Assembly (NCBI RefSeq): GCF_945957345.1 | Contig: NZ_CAMFKW010000018.1 | Span: 1 to 64,000 of the forward strand | Reading direction: 5' to 3' | From: an uncultured Allobosea sp. | GTDB lineage: Bacteria > Pseudomonadota > Alphaproteobacteria > Rhizobiales > Beijerinckiaceae | DNA: 64,000 bases | In this document: positions 1 to 8,320 of the stretch, one piece after another | Numbering within the stretch: the first letter of the stretch is position 1 | Layout: the number at the start of each line of letters is the position of its first letter | Notes under the pieces: model-generated | Database searches by the model: none | What the model saw: the letters and a program-made list of their open reading frames with translations, nothing else | What the model was told of the DNA's origin: nothing | Program-made: the position numbers and the translations under genes

Positions 1-831
1 TTCGACTTCTACGCTGACGCTCTGAACTACGGCCCGATCCGTGGCTCGGACAACGTCGTCAACCTGCTCGCCTACACCGCCACCTTCGGCAGCGGCTTCT
101 CGGCGACGATCGCCCTCGAAGACTCCAACGAGCATCGCGTTGCCAACGGCAACTTCGTCCAGGGCGGTTCGGACTATCCGGATCTCGTCGGTTCGTTGAA
201 CGTCACGCAGGGCTGGGGCTCCGCTCAGCTGTCGGGTGCCGTGTTCCAGCGCAAGACCGTCGCCAGCGTCGGCGTCGGCTCGGGTGACAAGACCGGCTTC
301 GCCCTGCAGGCTGGCGTGAAGATCAGCCTGCCGATGCTCGCCGCTGGCGACGAGCTCTGGCTGCAGGCTGCTTACGCCGAAGGCGGTCTCTCCTACCTCG
401 GCTACGGCGGCAATGGCGCCGGCGCGGCCTGGGGTGCCAACACCAACGTCGGTCGTCTGCTGGTCACGAACTCTGACGTCAACGCCGACGTCTTCGGTTC
501 GGTCAAGCTGACCAAGGGCTACGCCCTGACCGCCGGCTTCCTGCACTACTGGACCCCCACGATCCGTCAGGCCGTGTATGGTTCGTACTCGAAGCTCGAC
601 TACTCGAACAACATCGGCGCTCTGGGCAACGTTGGCCTGGATCCGGTTGAGTGGCGCGTCGGTTCGAACCTGATCTGGTCGCCGGTTGCTGGTCTCGACA
701 TCGGCGTCGAGGTTCTCTACGCCAACGCCAAGGTCAAGAACTTCGTCCAGGCGGCTGGCCGCCCGGCCGGCGTGCTGACCAAGTCGGACGACTCCTTCCA
801 GGGCCGTCTGCGCATCCAGCGCGACTTCTGA
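1..831 (+). CDS. Alphaproteobacterial porin, 3' part only
   Basis: The reading frame is open from the first base, so the gene begins before the window; 276 codons and the stop are visible. The protein is rich in Gly, Asn, Tyr and Ser with alternating polar and hydrophobic strands, and ends in a C-terminal Phe (RIQRDF), the typical BAM-recognised last residue of an outer-membrane beta-barrel. Phrases such as YTATFGSGFSATIALED match the Porin_2 family of Rhizobiales, trimeric diffusion pores for small hydrophilic solutes. Codon use is strongly biased to C/G third positions and a few preferred codons, as expected for a very highly expressed gene. A strong terminator follows at 23 bases. The internal ATG at 196 is not a start. 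Confidence 0.93.
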   Translation, partial: FDFYADALNYGPIRGSDNVVNLLAYTATFGSGFSATIALEDSNEHRVANGNFVQGGSDYPDLVGSLNVTQGWGSAQLSGAVFQRKTVASVGVGSGDKTGFALQAGVKISLPMLAAGDELWLQAAYAEGGLSYLGYGGNGAGAAWGANTNVGRLLVTNSDVNADVFGSVKLTKGYALTAGFLHYWTPTIRQAVYGSYSKLDYSNNIGALGNVGLDPVEWRVGSNLIWSPVAGLDIGVEVLYANAKVKNFVQAAGRPAGVLTKSDDSFQGRLRIQRDF

Positions 832-853
832 TCGGTTTCCGATCTCTAGTCAG

Positions 854-885
854 GAAGCCCTGGGGAAACCCGGGGCTTCTTTTTT
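854..885 (+). terminator. Rho-independent terminator of the porin gene
   Basis: An 11-bp stem (854-864 with 869-879, one T-G wobble) closes a GAAA tetraloop and is followed by a run of T at 880-885. It lies 23 bases after the porin stop codon and points in the gene's direction. Confidence 0.9.
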
Positions 886-1098
886 ATGTGGGTTGTCCGG
901 CCACGCTGTTGACGGGCCACCATTGCTCGCGGCCATGATCGCGCACGAATGCTCCGGCGTCCGTTCCACTCGGGGGCGCTTGGCATTCGCTGAATCGATA
1001 TCTGCGGATCGCTCAATAAGCCTTTGAAAAAAACGGGAGCGTTCCCGATAATGGGGGCTGCGCGGAACCTTGTGGTCTGCGCGGGCAGGGGGCTGTGC

Positions 1099-3432
1099 AT
1101 GTCTCAACCGGCGCGTTGGCTCTGGGGGCTGGTCCCGCTGGGCCTGCTGTGGGGAGTTGCAAATCTCGCGCTCGATGCCGCGCTCCAGCGCGATGTCGGC
1201 CAGCGCGCCGAGCAAGCTGTCGCGGCGGTGGCTGGCACGGCGCCGGGGGCGCGCCCGGTCGTTGCCCAGGTCGATGGCCGAGACGTTACGATCGGCGGCG
1301 AAGTCTTGTCCTCGGACGGAGCGAACAAGGCCATGGCCCGCCTGCATGGCGAGTTCGGCGTGCGCCGCACGCTCGGTGGCTTGTCACAGGTTGTCGCCCA
1401 GAAGCCTTATTCCTGGTTCGCGAGCCGCCAGTCGGACGGAGTGACGATCGGCGGCTTCGTGCCGGATCTCGATACGGCCGCGGCCAATATGGCAGTAGCT
1501 GCGGCAGCCTTGCCCGGCTCGCGGATCGATGACCGCCAGACCGTAGCCTTCGGAGCGCCGGAAGGTTTTGCGGCGATGGCCGTGGCGATGCTCGCCGAGT
1601 TGCCGAAACTGGCTTCTGGACGCGTCGCGCTCGATGACGGCCGGTTCTGCATCGAAGGGAAAGCTGTCAGCTCGGATGCGTTCCTCGCTCTCGAAGCCGC
1701 GGCGCCGCAAGCTGAGCGGCCGGGTTTTCGTGCGGTCAAATGCGATATCGAGCCGCCGACCGTTACGCCCTATCGCTGGAGCGCCGAGCATGAGGCCGGT
1801 GGCGGAGTGGTGATGCGCGGCCTTTATCCGGATCGGGACGTTCGCGGGCAGATTCTGGCTGCGGCGCGCCAGGCGTTCGGAGCGGGCGCGGCTGTCCGCG
1901 ATGGGATGAAGCCAGCGCTTGGGGCGCCCTCGGCTTTCCTTGCGAAGGTGACGCGCGCGCTCGGCGATCTGGCGCGGCTGCGGGAAGGAAAGGCCGAGAT
2001 CGATGGCGACGACTATGCGCTGAGCGGAAAGGGGCCTGAGACCTATGAAGCCTGCCAGGCTTTGCGTCTGCAAATCGCCCAGATGGATGGCCCGGATTCG
2101 GTCGCGCGCGCCACGATCGCCTGCCCTCCGGTGCCGGTCGTCGTGCCGATGCCCGAGGTGCCGGGCTTGATCCTGGATGATGTCCTGCCGGCTTCGCCGA
2201 GGCCGGAGAATCCTGCGCCGCCTCCGGCACCGGACGTTCCGGCACCGCAGGGCTCAAATCTCACGCCCTCGGCCAGCACGTCGGTGGTGGCACCGCGCGC
2301 GGTTGCACTTGTGCCGCTGGAATGGAGCGCTGTGCGCAGCGAAAGTGGCCTGCGCCTGAACGGAAAGCTGCCGGATGAGGCGGCTCGCGCGGCCATCCTG
2401 GCCATGATCCGCAATCTCTTCGGCCAGGCGGCTGTCGACGATCGCATGGTCGTGGAGCCGGGGCTGCGATCTGAGCTCGACCTGCCGGCGTCGACCGCCT
2501 TTGCGCTGGAGGCCTTGGCCAAACTGAAGGCGGGATCGGTCAGCATTCGCGAGAAGACCTTCGCCGTTGCGGGCGAAGTCGCCGATGTTGCGAGCTTGGC
2601 GGCACTGCAGGATCTCCTCGCCCACAAGGCCCCCACTGGCCTGGAAGTCGCCGCCATGCCGGACAACGTCGTCGTGCGGCCCTATGGCCTGTCGCTCTCG
2701 GCGGATCGGACCGGCCTGCGCCTCTCCGGCTACCTGCCTGATCAGGCGACGCAAGCATCGCTGCGTGCACTGGTGACGGATTCGCCGCTCAAGGATCGAT
2801 ACGAGGATGCGGCGACGCTGGTTCCCGGGGCGCCGGCCGGTTTCGCCGAAGCGGCTCGCACGGTACTTGCCGATCTCCTGCGCCTCGACCTTGGATCGGC
2901 ATCGGTGGTGGACGGCCATGTCACGCTGCGCGGATTGACCTGCCGCGACCTGATCAAGAGCGAGATCGAAACCAGTGCAGCGACTGGACTGCCACCGGGC
3001 TTCAAGGCCGATGCGGTGGTGGGGTTGCGCCAGACCGGCTGCGTGGTCGATCCGCCGGCGAGCTGCCAGAACGATCTGGACGGGCTGACGAAGCGCAACA
3101 CGGTCCTGTTCGGCCAGGGAACCTCGGTCGTCGAACTCGACGCCACGACCGAACGGGTGATCAGCGAGGCTGCCGCCATCCTGAAGAAATGCCCAGGTTC
3201 TCCGGTCGTGATCGAGGGCCATGCCAACCGGGACGGCGAAAGGCGCGGCTTCGACAATGTGGATCTGTCGCTGCGCCGCGCCCTGCGCGTGCGCGACGAG
3301 CTGGCCCGGCGCGGCATCGATCCCGGCAAGCTCGCCGTCAAGGGCTACGGCAGCACCCGCCCGCTCGTGCCGCATGAGGCGCCGGAAGCCCGCGCGATGA
3401 ACCGCCGTGTCCAGTTCACTGTGGCGAAATAG
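1099..3432 (+). CDS. Large envelope protein with BON-like repeats and C-terminal OmpA domain
   Basis: This 777-residue protein has an N-terminal hydrophobic segment (residues about 7-27), so it is exported or inner-membrane anchored. The middle consists of several diverged copies of a module of about 130 residues (phrases such as GVTIGGFVPD, GLRLNGKLPD and GLRLSGYLPD recur), resembling BON/phospholipid-binding modules, with a Pro-rich linker near 350-400. The last 110 residues are an OmpA-type peptidoglycan-binding domain (VVIEGHANRDG, LSLRRALRVRDEL, VKGYGSTRPL, NRRVQF). I infer a peptidoglycan-tethered periplasmic envelope protein. The ATG at 1099 directly precedes the membrane segment and has a purine-rich stretch before it; an in-frame ATG at 1024 would add 25 non-hydrophobic residues. 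It is translationally close to the next gene (9-bp gap). Confidence 0.82.
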   Translation: MSQPARWLWGLVPLGLLWGVANLALDAALQRDVGQRAEQAVAAVAGTAPGARPVVAQVDGRDVTIGGEVLSSDGANKAMARLHGEFGVRRTLGGLSQVVAQKPYSWFASRQSDGVTIGGFVPDLDTAAANMAVAAAALPGSRIDDRQTVAFGAPEGFAAMAVAMLAELPKLASGRVALDDGRFCIEGKAVSSDAFLALEAAAPQAERPGFRAVKCDIEPPTVTPYRWSAEHEAGGGVVMRGLYPDRDVRGQILAAARQAFGAGAAVRDGMKPALGAPSAFLAKVTRALGDLARLREGKAEIDGDDYALSGKGPETYEACQALRLQIAQMDGPDSVARATIACPPVPVVVPMPEVPGLILDDVLPASPRPENPAPPPAPDVPAPQGSNLTPSASTSVVAPRAVALVPLEWSAVRSESGLRLNGKLPDEAARAAILAMIRNLFGQAAVDDRMVVEPGLRSELDLPASTAFALEALAKLKAGSVSIREKTFAVAGEVADVASLAALQDLLAHKAPTGLEVAAMPDNVVVRPYGLSLSADRTGLRLSGYLPDQATQASLRALVTDSPLKDRYEDAATLVPGAPAGFAEAARTVLADLLRLDLGSASVVDGHVTLRGLTCRDLIKSEIETSAATGLPPGFKADAVVGLRQTGCVVDPPASCQNDLDGLTKRNTVLFGQGTSVVELDATTERVISEAAAILKKCPGSPVVIEGHANRDGERRGFDNVDLSLRRALRVRDELARRGIDPGKLAVKGYGSTRPLVPHEAPEARAMNRRVQFTVAK

Positions 3433-3441
3433 GAGACAGAG

Positions 3442-4212
3442 ATGCTCTATCTCGCCAGCCAATTCGCCTGGTTCCTGCTCGCCGCCTTCGGCCTCGGCTT
3501 CGCCATGGGCTGGATCAGCCATGATGGCGGCAAGTCCCGCCTCTGGAGCGGGGCCTGGAGCGTGCTGGCCGCGCTCTGGATTGCCGGAGCTGCCCTGACC
3601 TGGGTTCAGCTTTTGAACGGCCTGGCGGCGACCTGGGTCGAGACGGCGTTGCTGTTCACGGCAGTCTACTGGGCGGGCTGTGTCGGCGCGACCCTCCTTC
3701 GCAGGACGGCTACAGCGGGAGTTGCGCAGGCTGGTTCGGCTGCCGTGGCCATTCTCGCGCCGGCTACCGCTGAGGCTTCTTCTTCCATTGCATCGCTCGC
3801 GCAACCGCAACTTCCACCGGTCGAGAACGAAGCGGAGCTGCCCGGCCAGCGCCCGGCCGGGCTCGTGGCGGCCCGCGACGACAAGGCCGACGATCTGAAG
3901 CTGATCAAGGGCATCGGCCGGCAGAACGAAGGCCGGTTGCACGGCCTCGGCATCTGGCATTTCGAGCAGATCGCCAATTGGACGGCCGAGAATGTCGAGT
4001 GGGTTGGCGGCTATCTCGCCTTCCCCGGCCGAATCGAGCGCGAAGACTGGGTCGGCCAGGCCAAGCTCCTGGCGGCCGGGAGCGAGACCGAGTTCGCCAG
4101 GCGGGCCAAGGCCGGGGAGGTCGAGACCTCGCGCGACGACGGCACGGCCGGGCAGGAGAATATCGCGGAGGTTGTCGAGGGCAAGGCCGAGGTCAAGCAC
4201 CCGAAATCCTGA
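3442..4212 (+). CDS. Membrane protein with helix-hairpin-helix domain
   Basis: 256 residues. Two to three hydrophobic segments lie in residues 3-24 and 38-85, then an Ala/Pro-rich linker (90-140), then a helix-hairpin-helix region at about 148-210 (LKLIKGIGRQNE, LHGLGIWHFEQIANW). This HhH type is also found at the end of some NuoE/L21-like proteins and in predicted 5' DNA nucleases; no nuclease catalytic motif is visible, so DNA binding or cutting is not shown. It starts 9 bases after the BON/OmpA gene with a GGAGA ribosome site, so the two form an operon and probably act together at the envelope. The function is unknown. Confidence 0.75.
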   Translation: MLYLASQFAWFLLAAFGLGFAMGWISHDGGKSRLWSGAWSVLAALWIAGAALTWVQLLNGLAATWVETALLFTAVYWAGCVGATLLRRTATAGVAQAGSAAVAILAPATAEASSSIASLAQPQLPPVENEAELPGQRPAGLVAARDDKADDLKLIKGIGRQNEGRLHGLGIWHFEQIANWTAENVEWVGGYLAFPGRIEREDWVGQAKLLAAGSETEFARRAKAGEVETSRDDGTAGQENIAEVVEGKAEVKHPKS

Positions 4213-4218
4213 CCCGGA

Positions 4219-5109
4219 TCAGGCTGCGCGCCGCTCCGCGCGCCCGATCAGCTTGGCGATCCGCCGGATCATGTCTTTGGTGCCGAGCAGCGGGGCATGG
4301 CCCTGGCCGGGCGCGGTGTAGATCTCGCAATCGGGATGGCGCTCCGCCATCTCCTCCAGGGTCTTCTCCGCCAGGAGGTCGGAATTGGCACCGCGTATCG
4401 CCAGCATCGGCACGGCCTTGAGTGCATCGAAATAGGTCCAGAGCACCGGCAGCGGCGCCTCGAGATCGAGCTCCTCCAGCACCTTCATCAGCTTGACGTC
4501 ATAATCGGGCCGGAGCGCACCGTCGCGATCCGTCCAGGTGCGATGCGCCATCATCTCCCATTCCGCTTCGCCCAGCGCCGGGAACTGCTGGTCGGAGAGC
4601 CGCTTCAGGATCTCGGCGCCTTCCTGGAAGCTGCGCGGCACCGGCAGCTTGCCGACATAGCCACGGATGCGCAGCAGGCCGCGCGCATCGATCACCGGGC
4701 CGACATCGTTGAAGGCGACGCCGCGGATGAGGGCGGGCCGCGCCGCCGCCAGCGCCATCGTCAGGAGGCCGCCGCGCGAGGTGCCGACGAAGACCGCCTG
4801 GTCGATGCCGGCCGCAACCAGCACTTGGACGAGGTCGTCGAGTTCGATGCGGATATCGTAGTTCTTCCAGTTCTTGTCGTATTCGGACAGGCCCCGGCCG
4901 CGATAGTCGAGCGCCAGCACACGGCGCGGCTTGTCCTCATCCTGCGCGAGGGCGAGCGCCAGCTCGTGGAAATCGGCTGCGGTGCGAGCAAGGCCGGGCA
5001 GGCAGATGACGGGCAGTGCGGTTGCTGCGAGCGGACCGTAATCGCGATAGTGCAGCTTGAGCCCGTCGCTGGCGCTGACGAAGCGGGAGGTGAAACCGGA
5101 TTCGGGCAT
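4219..5109 (-). CDS. Alpha/beta-fold hydrolase
   Basis: 296 residues from the ATG at 5109; a GTG at 5139 would add ten. It has the full alpha/beta hydrolase plan: an HG-like oxyanion region (LPGLAR), nucleophile elbow GTSRGG with Ser111, Asp243 in RGANSDLL and His270 in GQGHAPLL. The lid carries DVGPVID, common in esterase and enol-lactonase-type members. The substrate cannot be read from sequence. It is the last gene of a minus-strand run with MarR, an MHS transporter and an M20 amidohydrolase, 70 bases after the MarR stop, so it may act on the product or substrate of that block. Confidence 0.85.
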   Translation of the reverse strand: MPESGFTSRFVSASDGLKLHYRDYGPLAATALPVICLPGLARTAADFHELALALAQDEDKPRRVLALDYRGRGLSEYDKNWKNYDIRIELDDLVQVLVAAGIDQAVFVGTSRGGLLTMALAAARPALIRGVAFNDVGPVIDARGLLRIRGYVGKLPVPRSFQEGAEILKRLSDQQFPALGEAEWEMMAHRTWTDRDGALRPDYDVKLMKVLEELDLEAPLPVLWTYFDALKAVPMLAIRGANSDLLAEKTLEEMAERHPDCEIYTAPGQGHAPLLGTKDMIRRIAKLIGRAERRAA

Positions 5110-5179
5110 CGGGGACTCGAAACATGCAGGGGGACGCACCTAACCATGGCGTCGGCGACTGCGGAAGCCGGCTTTCGGC

Positions 5180-5605
5180 TCAGGAAGCGCCCCAGCGGCG
5201 CAGCTTGTCGATGCATCGATTGAACTGGGCGAGTTCCTCCGGCGTCAGAACCGACAGGAAATCGCGCTCCATCTCCTCGCCCAGTCTGTCGGCCTCTTGC
5301 CGGATCGCTTCACCCTGCATGGTCAGATGCAGGGCGACGCGTCGCGCATCGGCGCTTTCCAACTCGCGCTGGACGAGGCCGGCATCGACCAGCTTGCGCA
5401 GGTGCTTGGAGACCAGCGTCTGCTCGATGAAGGTCGCTTCCGACAGGGTCCGGGACGACAGCCCCGGCTGATCGCCGATGGCGCGCAAGACCCGTAACTC
5501 GCGGATATTGAGGCCGAGCCGTTCCTTGTAGACCTGCGAGGCCTTCGCCATCGCGGTCTGGCTCAACTGGTCGAGCCGGAAGGTCAGGAAGGGGTCGCGG
5601 GCCAT
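5180..5605 (-). CDS. MarR-family transcriptional regulator
   Basis: 141 residues with the winged helix-turn-helix of MarR: LNIRELRVLRAIGD, recognition helix region FIEQTLVSKHLRKL, and wing residues ESADARRVALHLT. The start at 5605 has a strong AAGGGAG ribosome site, which excludes the long upstream-extended frame that reads through the transporter out of frame. It follows the transporter by 26 bases on the same strand, so it is probably co-transcribed with it and represses the operon in response to the transported or hydrolysed compound. Confidence 0.9.
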   Translation of the reverse strand: MARDPFLTFRLDQLSQTAMAKASQVYKERLGLNIRELRVLRAIGDQPGLSSRTLSEATFIEQTLVSKHLRKLVDAGLVQRELESADARRVALHLTMQGEAIRQEADRLGEEMERDFLSVLTPEELAQFNRCIDKLRRWGAS

Positions 5606-5631
5606 CGGGCTCCCTTGGCGAGGCTTGTGGA

Positions 5632-6927
5632 TCAGTTTTGCGCGCGTGTCCTGCTGGCCAGGCTCAGCGCGAGCAGCGAGACTGCCGTGCAGGCGATGAG
5701 ATAGTAGGACGGCACCATGTCCGAGCCCGTCTGCGCCACAAGCCAGGTCAGGGTGAAGGGCGCGAGCCCGCCGAACAGCAGCACCACGACATTGTAGGCG
5801 ATCGACATGCCGGTCGAGCGCACCTGGGTCGGGAACATGCCGGCGAGCAGGCCGGGCGTCGGCGCCCAGATCGCGGCGATCGAGAGCGCGCAGATCGCCT
5901 GCGCTGCGAGCAGGCGCTCGAAGCTCGGCTGCGCCACGACATAGGCCAGCAGCGGATAGGAGAGCAGCGCGAAGCTCAACATGCCAAGCAGCCAGACGCG
6001 GAAGGCGCTCCAGCGATCGGCGAGATGCCCCATGATCGGCACGAAGATGAAGAGCAGAATGCCGCCGATCAGCGAGCTCAGCATGGCGCTGGTGAAGGGC
6101 AGTTTGAGCTGGCGGATGACATAGCCCGGCAGGAAGATGAACCAGACATAGTTCGAGGCCGTGCCGGGGATCATGATGCCGAAACAGCGCAGCAGCGCGT
6201 TGCGGTGCTCGGCGAGCACGGCGCGGAACGGCGTATGCCCTTCGCTTTGTCCGCTGTCCTTCTCGTATTCCGGGGATTCGTCGACGAAGCGGCGGATATA
6301 GAAGCCGAGCGGCGTGATCAGCGAGCCCAGCAGGAAGGGAATGCGCCAGCCCCAGCCTTGCAGGTCCTGAGGCGTCAGCAGCGTCGCCAGCGCATAGCCG
6401 GAGAAGGCTGCCAGCGCGAGCGCGAGCGCCTGCGAGCACATCTGGAAGCTGCCGAACATCATCTTGCGGCCGGGCGGGGCGTATTCGACCAGCATGGCGG
6501 TGGCCGAAGCGAATTCGGCGCCGACCGAGATGCCCTGCAGGATGCGCGCGAGGATAACGAGGATCGGCGCGAGGATACCGATCGTCGCGTAGCCCGGCGT
6601 CAGGCCGATCAGCACGGTCGAGAATCCCATGATCAGGATCATTACCGTCAGGATCGGCTTGCGGCCGAAGCGGTCGGCATAGGTCGAGAGCAGCACGCCG
6701 CCGACCGGCCGGACGAGGAAGGAGATCGCGAAGGTCGCCGCCGTCAGCAGCGTCGAGACCAGCGGATCGGAGGTCGGGAAGAAGACCTGCGCGATGATCG
6801 TGGCGAAGAAGCCGTAGACCAGGAAATCGTACCATTCGAGGCCGTTGCCGATCACCGAGGAGATCACGGCGCGGCGGATCATAGCGGAGGAGCGCGGCTC
6901 GGCGCTCGGGATCGCGGCGGCGGTCAT
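5632..6927 (-). CDS. MFS transporter, metabolite:proton symporter (MHS) family
   Basis: 431 residues, about 12 transmembrane segments. Signature stretches of the MHS subfamily (ProP, ShiA, KgtP, CitA types) are present: GNGLEWYDF at residues 28-36 and RPVGG with DRFGRK at 73-90. Members import organic acids, osmolytes or aromatic acids with protons. The start codon overlaps the stop of the M20 gene by four bases (ATGA), so uptake and hydrolysis are translationally coupled; this suggests import of an N-acyl or amide-containing carboxylate. An in-frame frame opening back to 7065 lies inside the M20 gene and is not used. Confidence 0.9.
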   Translation of the reverse strand: MTAAAIPSAEPRSSAMIRRAVISSVIGNGLEWYDFLVYGFFATIIAQVFFPTSDPLVSTLLTAATFAISFLVRPVGGVLLSTYADRFGRKPILTVMILIMGFSTVLIGLTPGYATIGILAPILVILARILQGISVGAEFASATAMLVEYAPPGRKMMFGSFQMCSQALALALAAFSGYALATLLTPQDLQGWGWRIPFLLGSLITPLGFYIRRFVDESPEYEKDSGQSEGHTPFRAVLAEHRNALLRCFGIMIPGTASNYVWFIFLPGYVIRQLKLPFTSAMLSSLIGGILLFIFVPIMGHLADRWSAFRVWLLGMLSFALLSYPLLAYVVAQPSFERLLAAQAICALSIAAIWAPTPGLLAGMFPTQVRSTGMSIAYNVVVLLFGGLAPFTLTWLVAQTGSDMVPSYYLIACTAVSLLALSLASRTRAQN

Positions 6928-8078
6928 GCGTTGGCTCCGGTCTGGCGCTCGACGAGGCGGCACAGGATGCTGGCGCCGACCGGGATCAGCCGGTCGTCGA
7001 AATCGAAGGTCGGATGGTGGCACATCGCGCCGGGCTGGCCGAGGAATATATAGGCGCCCGGCCATTGCCGCAGCATCAGTGCAAAATCGTCGGAGAAGGG
7101 CAGAGGCGTCAGATCGGCCTGCACATTGGCCTCGCCGAGCACCTGACCCGCCGCAGCGGCCGCCGCTGCGGCGGCGCGGGGATCGTTGAGGCAGGGCGGG
7201 CAGCTCGCCTTCTTCGTGCAGGTGATCGTGCAGCCCGACATCAGCGCGAAGCCGCGGCAGGCGACATCGAGTTTGTCGATGATGCGGGCCTCCGTCTCGG
7301 GGTTATACGTGCGGATCGTGCCGCTGAGCTCGGCCGAGTCGGGGATGATGTTGGAGGCCGTGCCGGCGATGAGCTTGCCGAGGCTGATCACCGCCGGCTG
7401 CATCGGGTCGACATGTCGCCCGACCATCGAGGAGATCTCGGTCGCGAGCCGCGCCGCGACCTGCAACGGGTCGTTTGTGGTATGGGGTGCCGCGCCATGG
7501 CCGCCCTTGCCCTTGATCGTGATCTCGAACACGGTCGTGCCGCTCAGCGTCGGACCCGGGCGGACGGCGGCCGTGCCTTCCTCGTAGAGCGGGATGGTGT
7601 GAAGCGCGTAGACCTCGGAGCAGGGGAAGCGCTCGAACAGCCCGTCCGCGATCATCCGCTCGGCGCCCTGGCCGATCTCCTCGGCCGGCTGGAAGATCAG
7701 ATGGACTTTGCCGCGCTTTGGCGGGTTGGCGGCGAGATGGCGCGCCGCGGCCAGCAGCATGACCGTATGACCGTCATGGCCGCAGCCATGGAACTGGTTC
7801 TTGGTGGTGGAACGGTAATCGAGCCCGGTATCCTCCTCCATGGCCAGCGCGTCCATGTCGGCGCGCAGGCCGATGGTCGGTCCTTCCGCCGCGCCCTTGA
7901 TGACGCCGACGAGCCCGGTGCCGCCGAGTCCGCGATGCACCTCGATGCCGAAGGAGGCGAGCGTCTTGGCGACGAAGTCCGAGGTTCGGAATTCCTGGAA
8001 GGCGATTTCGGGATGGGCGTGAAGGTCGCGGCGCCAGGCCTCAAGCGTGGGCGCGAAATCGGCAATGTCCTGCAGCAT
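6924..8078 (-). CDS. M20-family metal-dependent amidohydrolase (hippurate hydrolase-like)
   Basis: 384 residues, the usual size for HipO/IAA-amino-acid hydrolase/N-acyl-amino-acid deacylase members. Metal ligands and catalytic residues are present: RADMDAL (72-78), HGCGHDGH (97-104, including the Cys that bridges the metals in this subfamily), PAEE (131-134), and a late His in CHHPTFDFDD. The dimerisation-domain GKGGHGAAPH is intact. It hydrolyses an N-acyl or aromatic amide bond in the cytoplasm. It is the first gene of the block M20, MHS transporter, MarR, alpha/beta hydrolase. The exact substrate is not determinable. Confidence 0.92.
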   Translation of the reverse strand: MLQDIADFAPTLEAWRRDLHAHPEIAFQEFRTSDFVAKTLASFGIEVHRGLGGTGLVGVIKGAAEGPTIGLRADMDALAMEEDTGLDYRSTTKNQFHGCGHDGHTVMLLAAARHLAANPPKRGKVHLIFQPAEEIGQGAERMIADGLFERFPCSEVYALHTIPLYEEGTAAVRPGPTLSGTTVFEITIKGKGGHGAAPHTTNDPLQVAARLATEISSMVGRHVDPMQPAVISLGKLIAGTASNIIPDSAELSGTIRTYNPETEARIIDKLDVACRGFALMSGCTITCTKKASCPPCLNDPRAAAAAAAAAGQVLGEANVQADLTPLPFSDDFALMLRQWPGAYIFLGQPGAMCHHPTFDFDDRLIPVGASILCRLVERQTGANA

Positions 8079-8173
8079 CGAAATTCCTCCGCTGCCGGCA
8101 GAAAGTAATTGAAAGTTTCAAATATTGCAATCGACGGGGAAGGTCGTCGTAGGAACGTTTGGAACCGCCACGG

Positions 8174-8304
8174 TTGTCATTCCGGGGCGCGCCGCAGGCG
8201 CGAACCCGGAGCCCACGACTGGGTGAAACAATGGATGTCGATTTGCAGGCGGCTCCCGGTCGTGGGTTCCGGGTTCTTCGCTACGCGAAGCCCCGGAATG
8301 ACAA
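8174..8304. repeat. Long palindromic intergenic element, family A copy 1
   Basis: The 131-bp element is bounded by perfect inverted ends (TTGTCATTCCGGGG at 8174 and its complement ending 8304). Inside, 18-base arms around GAACCCGG..CCACGAC pair with one mismatch, and each half carries its own small hairpin (GCGCC/GGCGC near 8187-8202 and CTTCGC/GCGAAG near 8277-8291). It could fold as a branched hairpin in RNA or a cruciform in DNA. It lies between the divergent-facing end of slt and the start of the M20 gene. A second copy in inverted orientation is at 23069-23203. Confidence 0.85.
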
Positions 8305-8320
8305 GGGTGGTTTGATGGCC

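Noticed and set aside
661..675. GGTTCGAACCTG resembling a tRNA T-arm
   Set aside because: It is inside the porin coding sequence and no acceptor stem or anticodon arm can be paired around it. I saw no other tRNA-like fold.
5638..7053. 471-codon plus-strand frame over the MHS transporter
   Set aside because: Charged low-complexity composition, antisense to a conserved transporter, no ribosome site.
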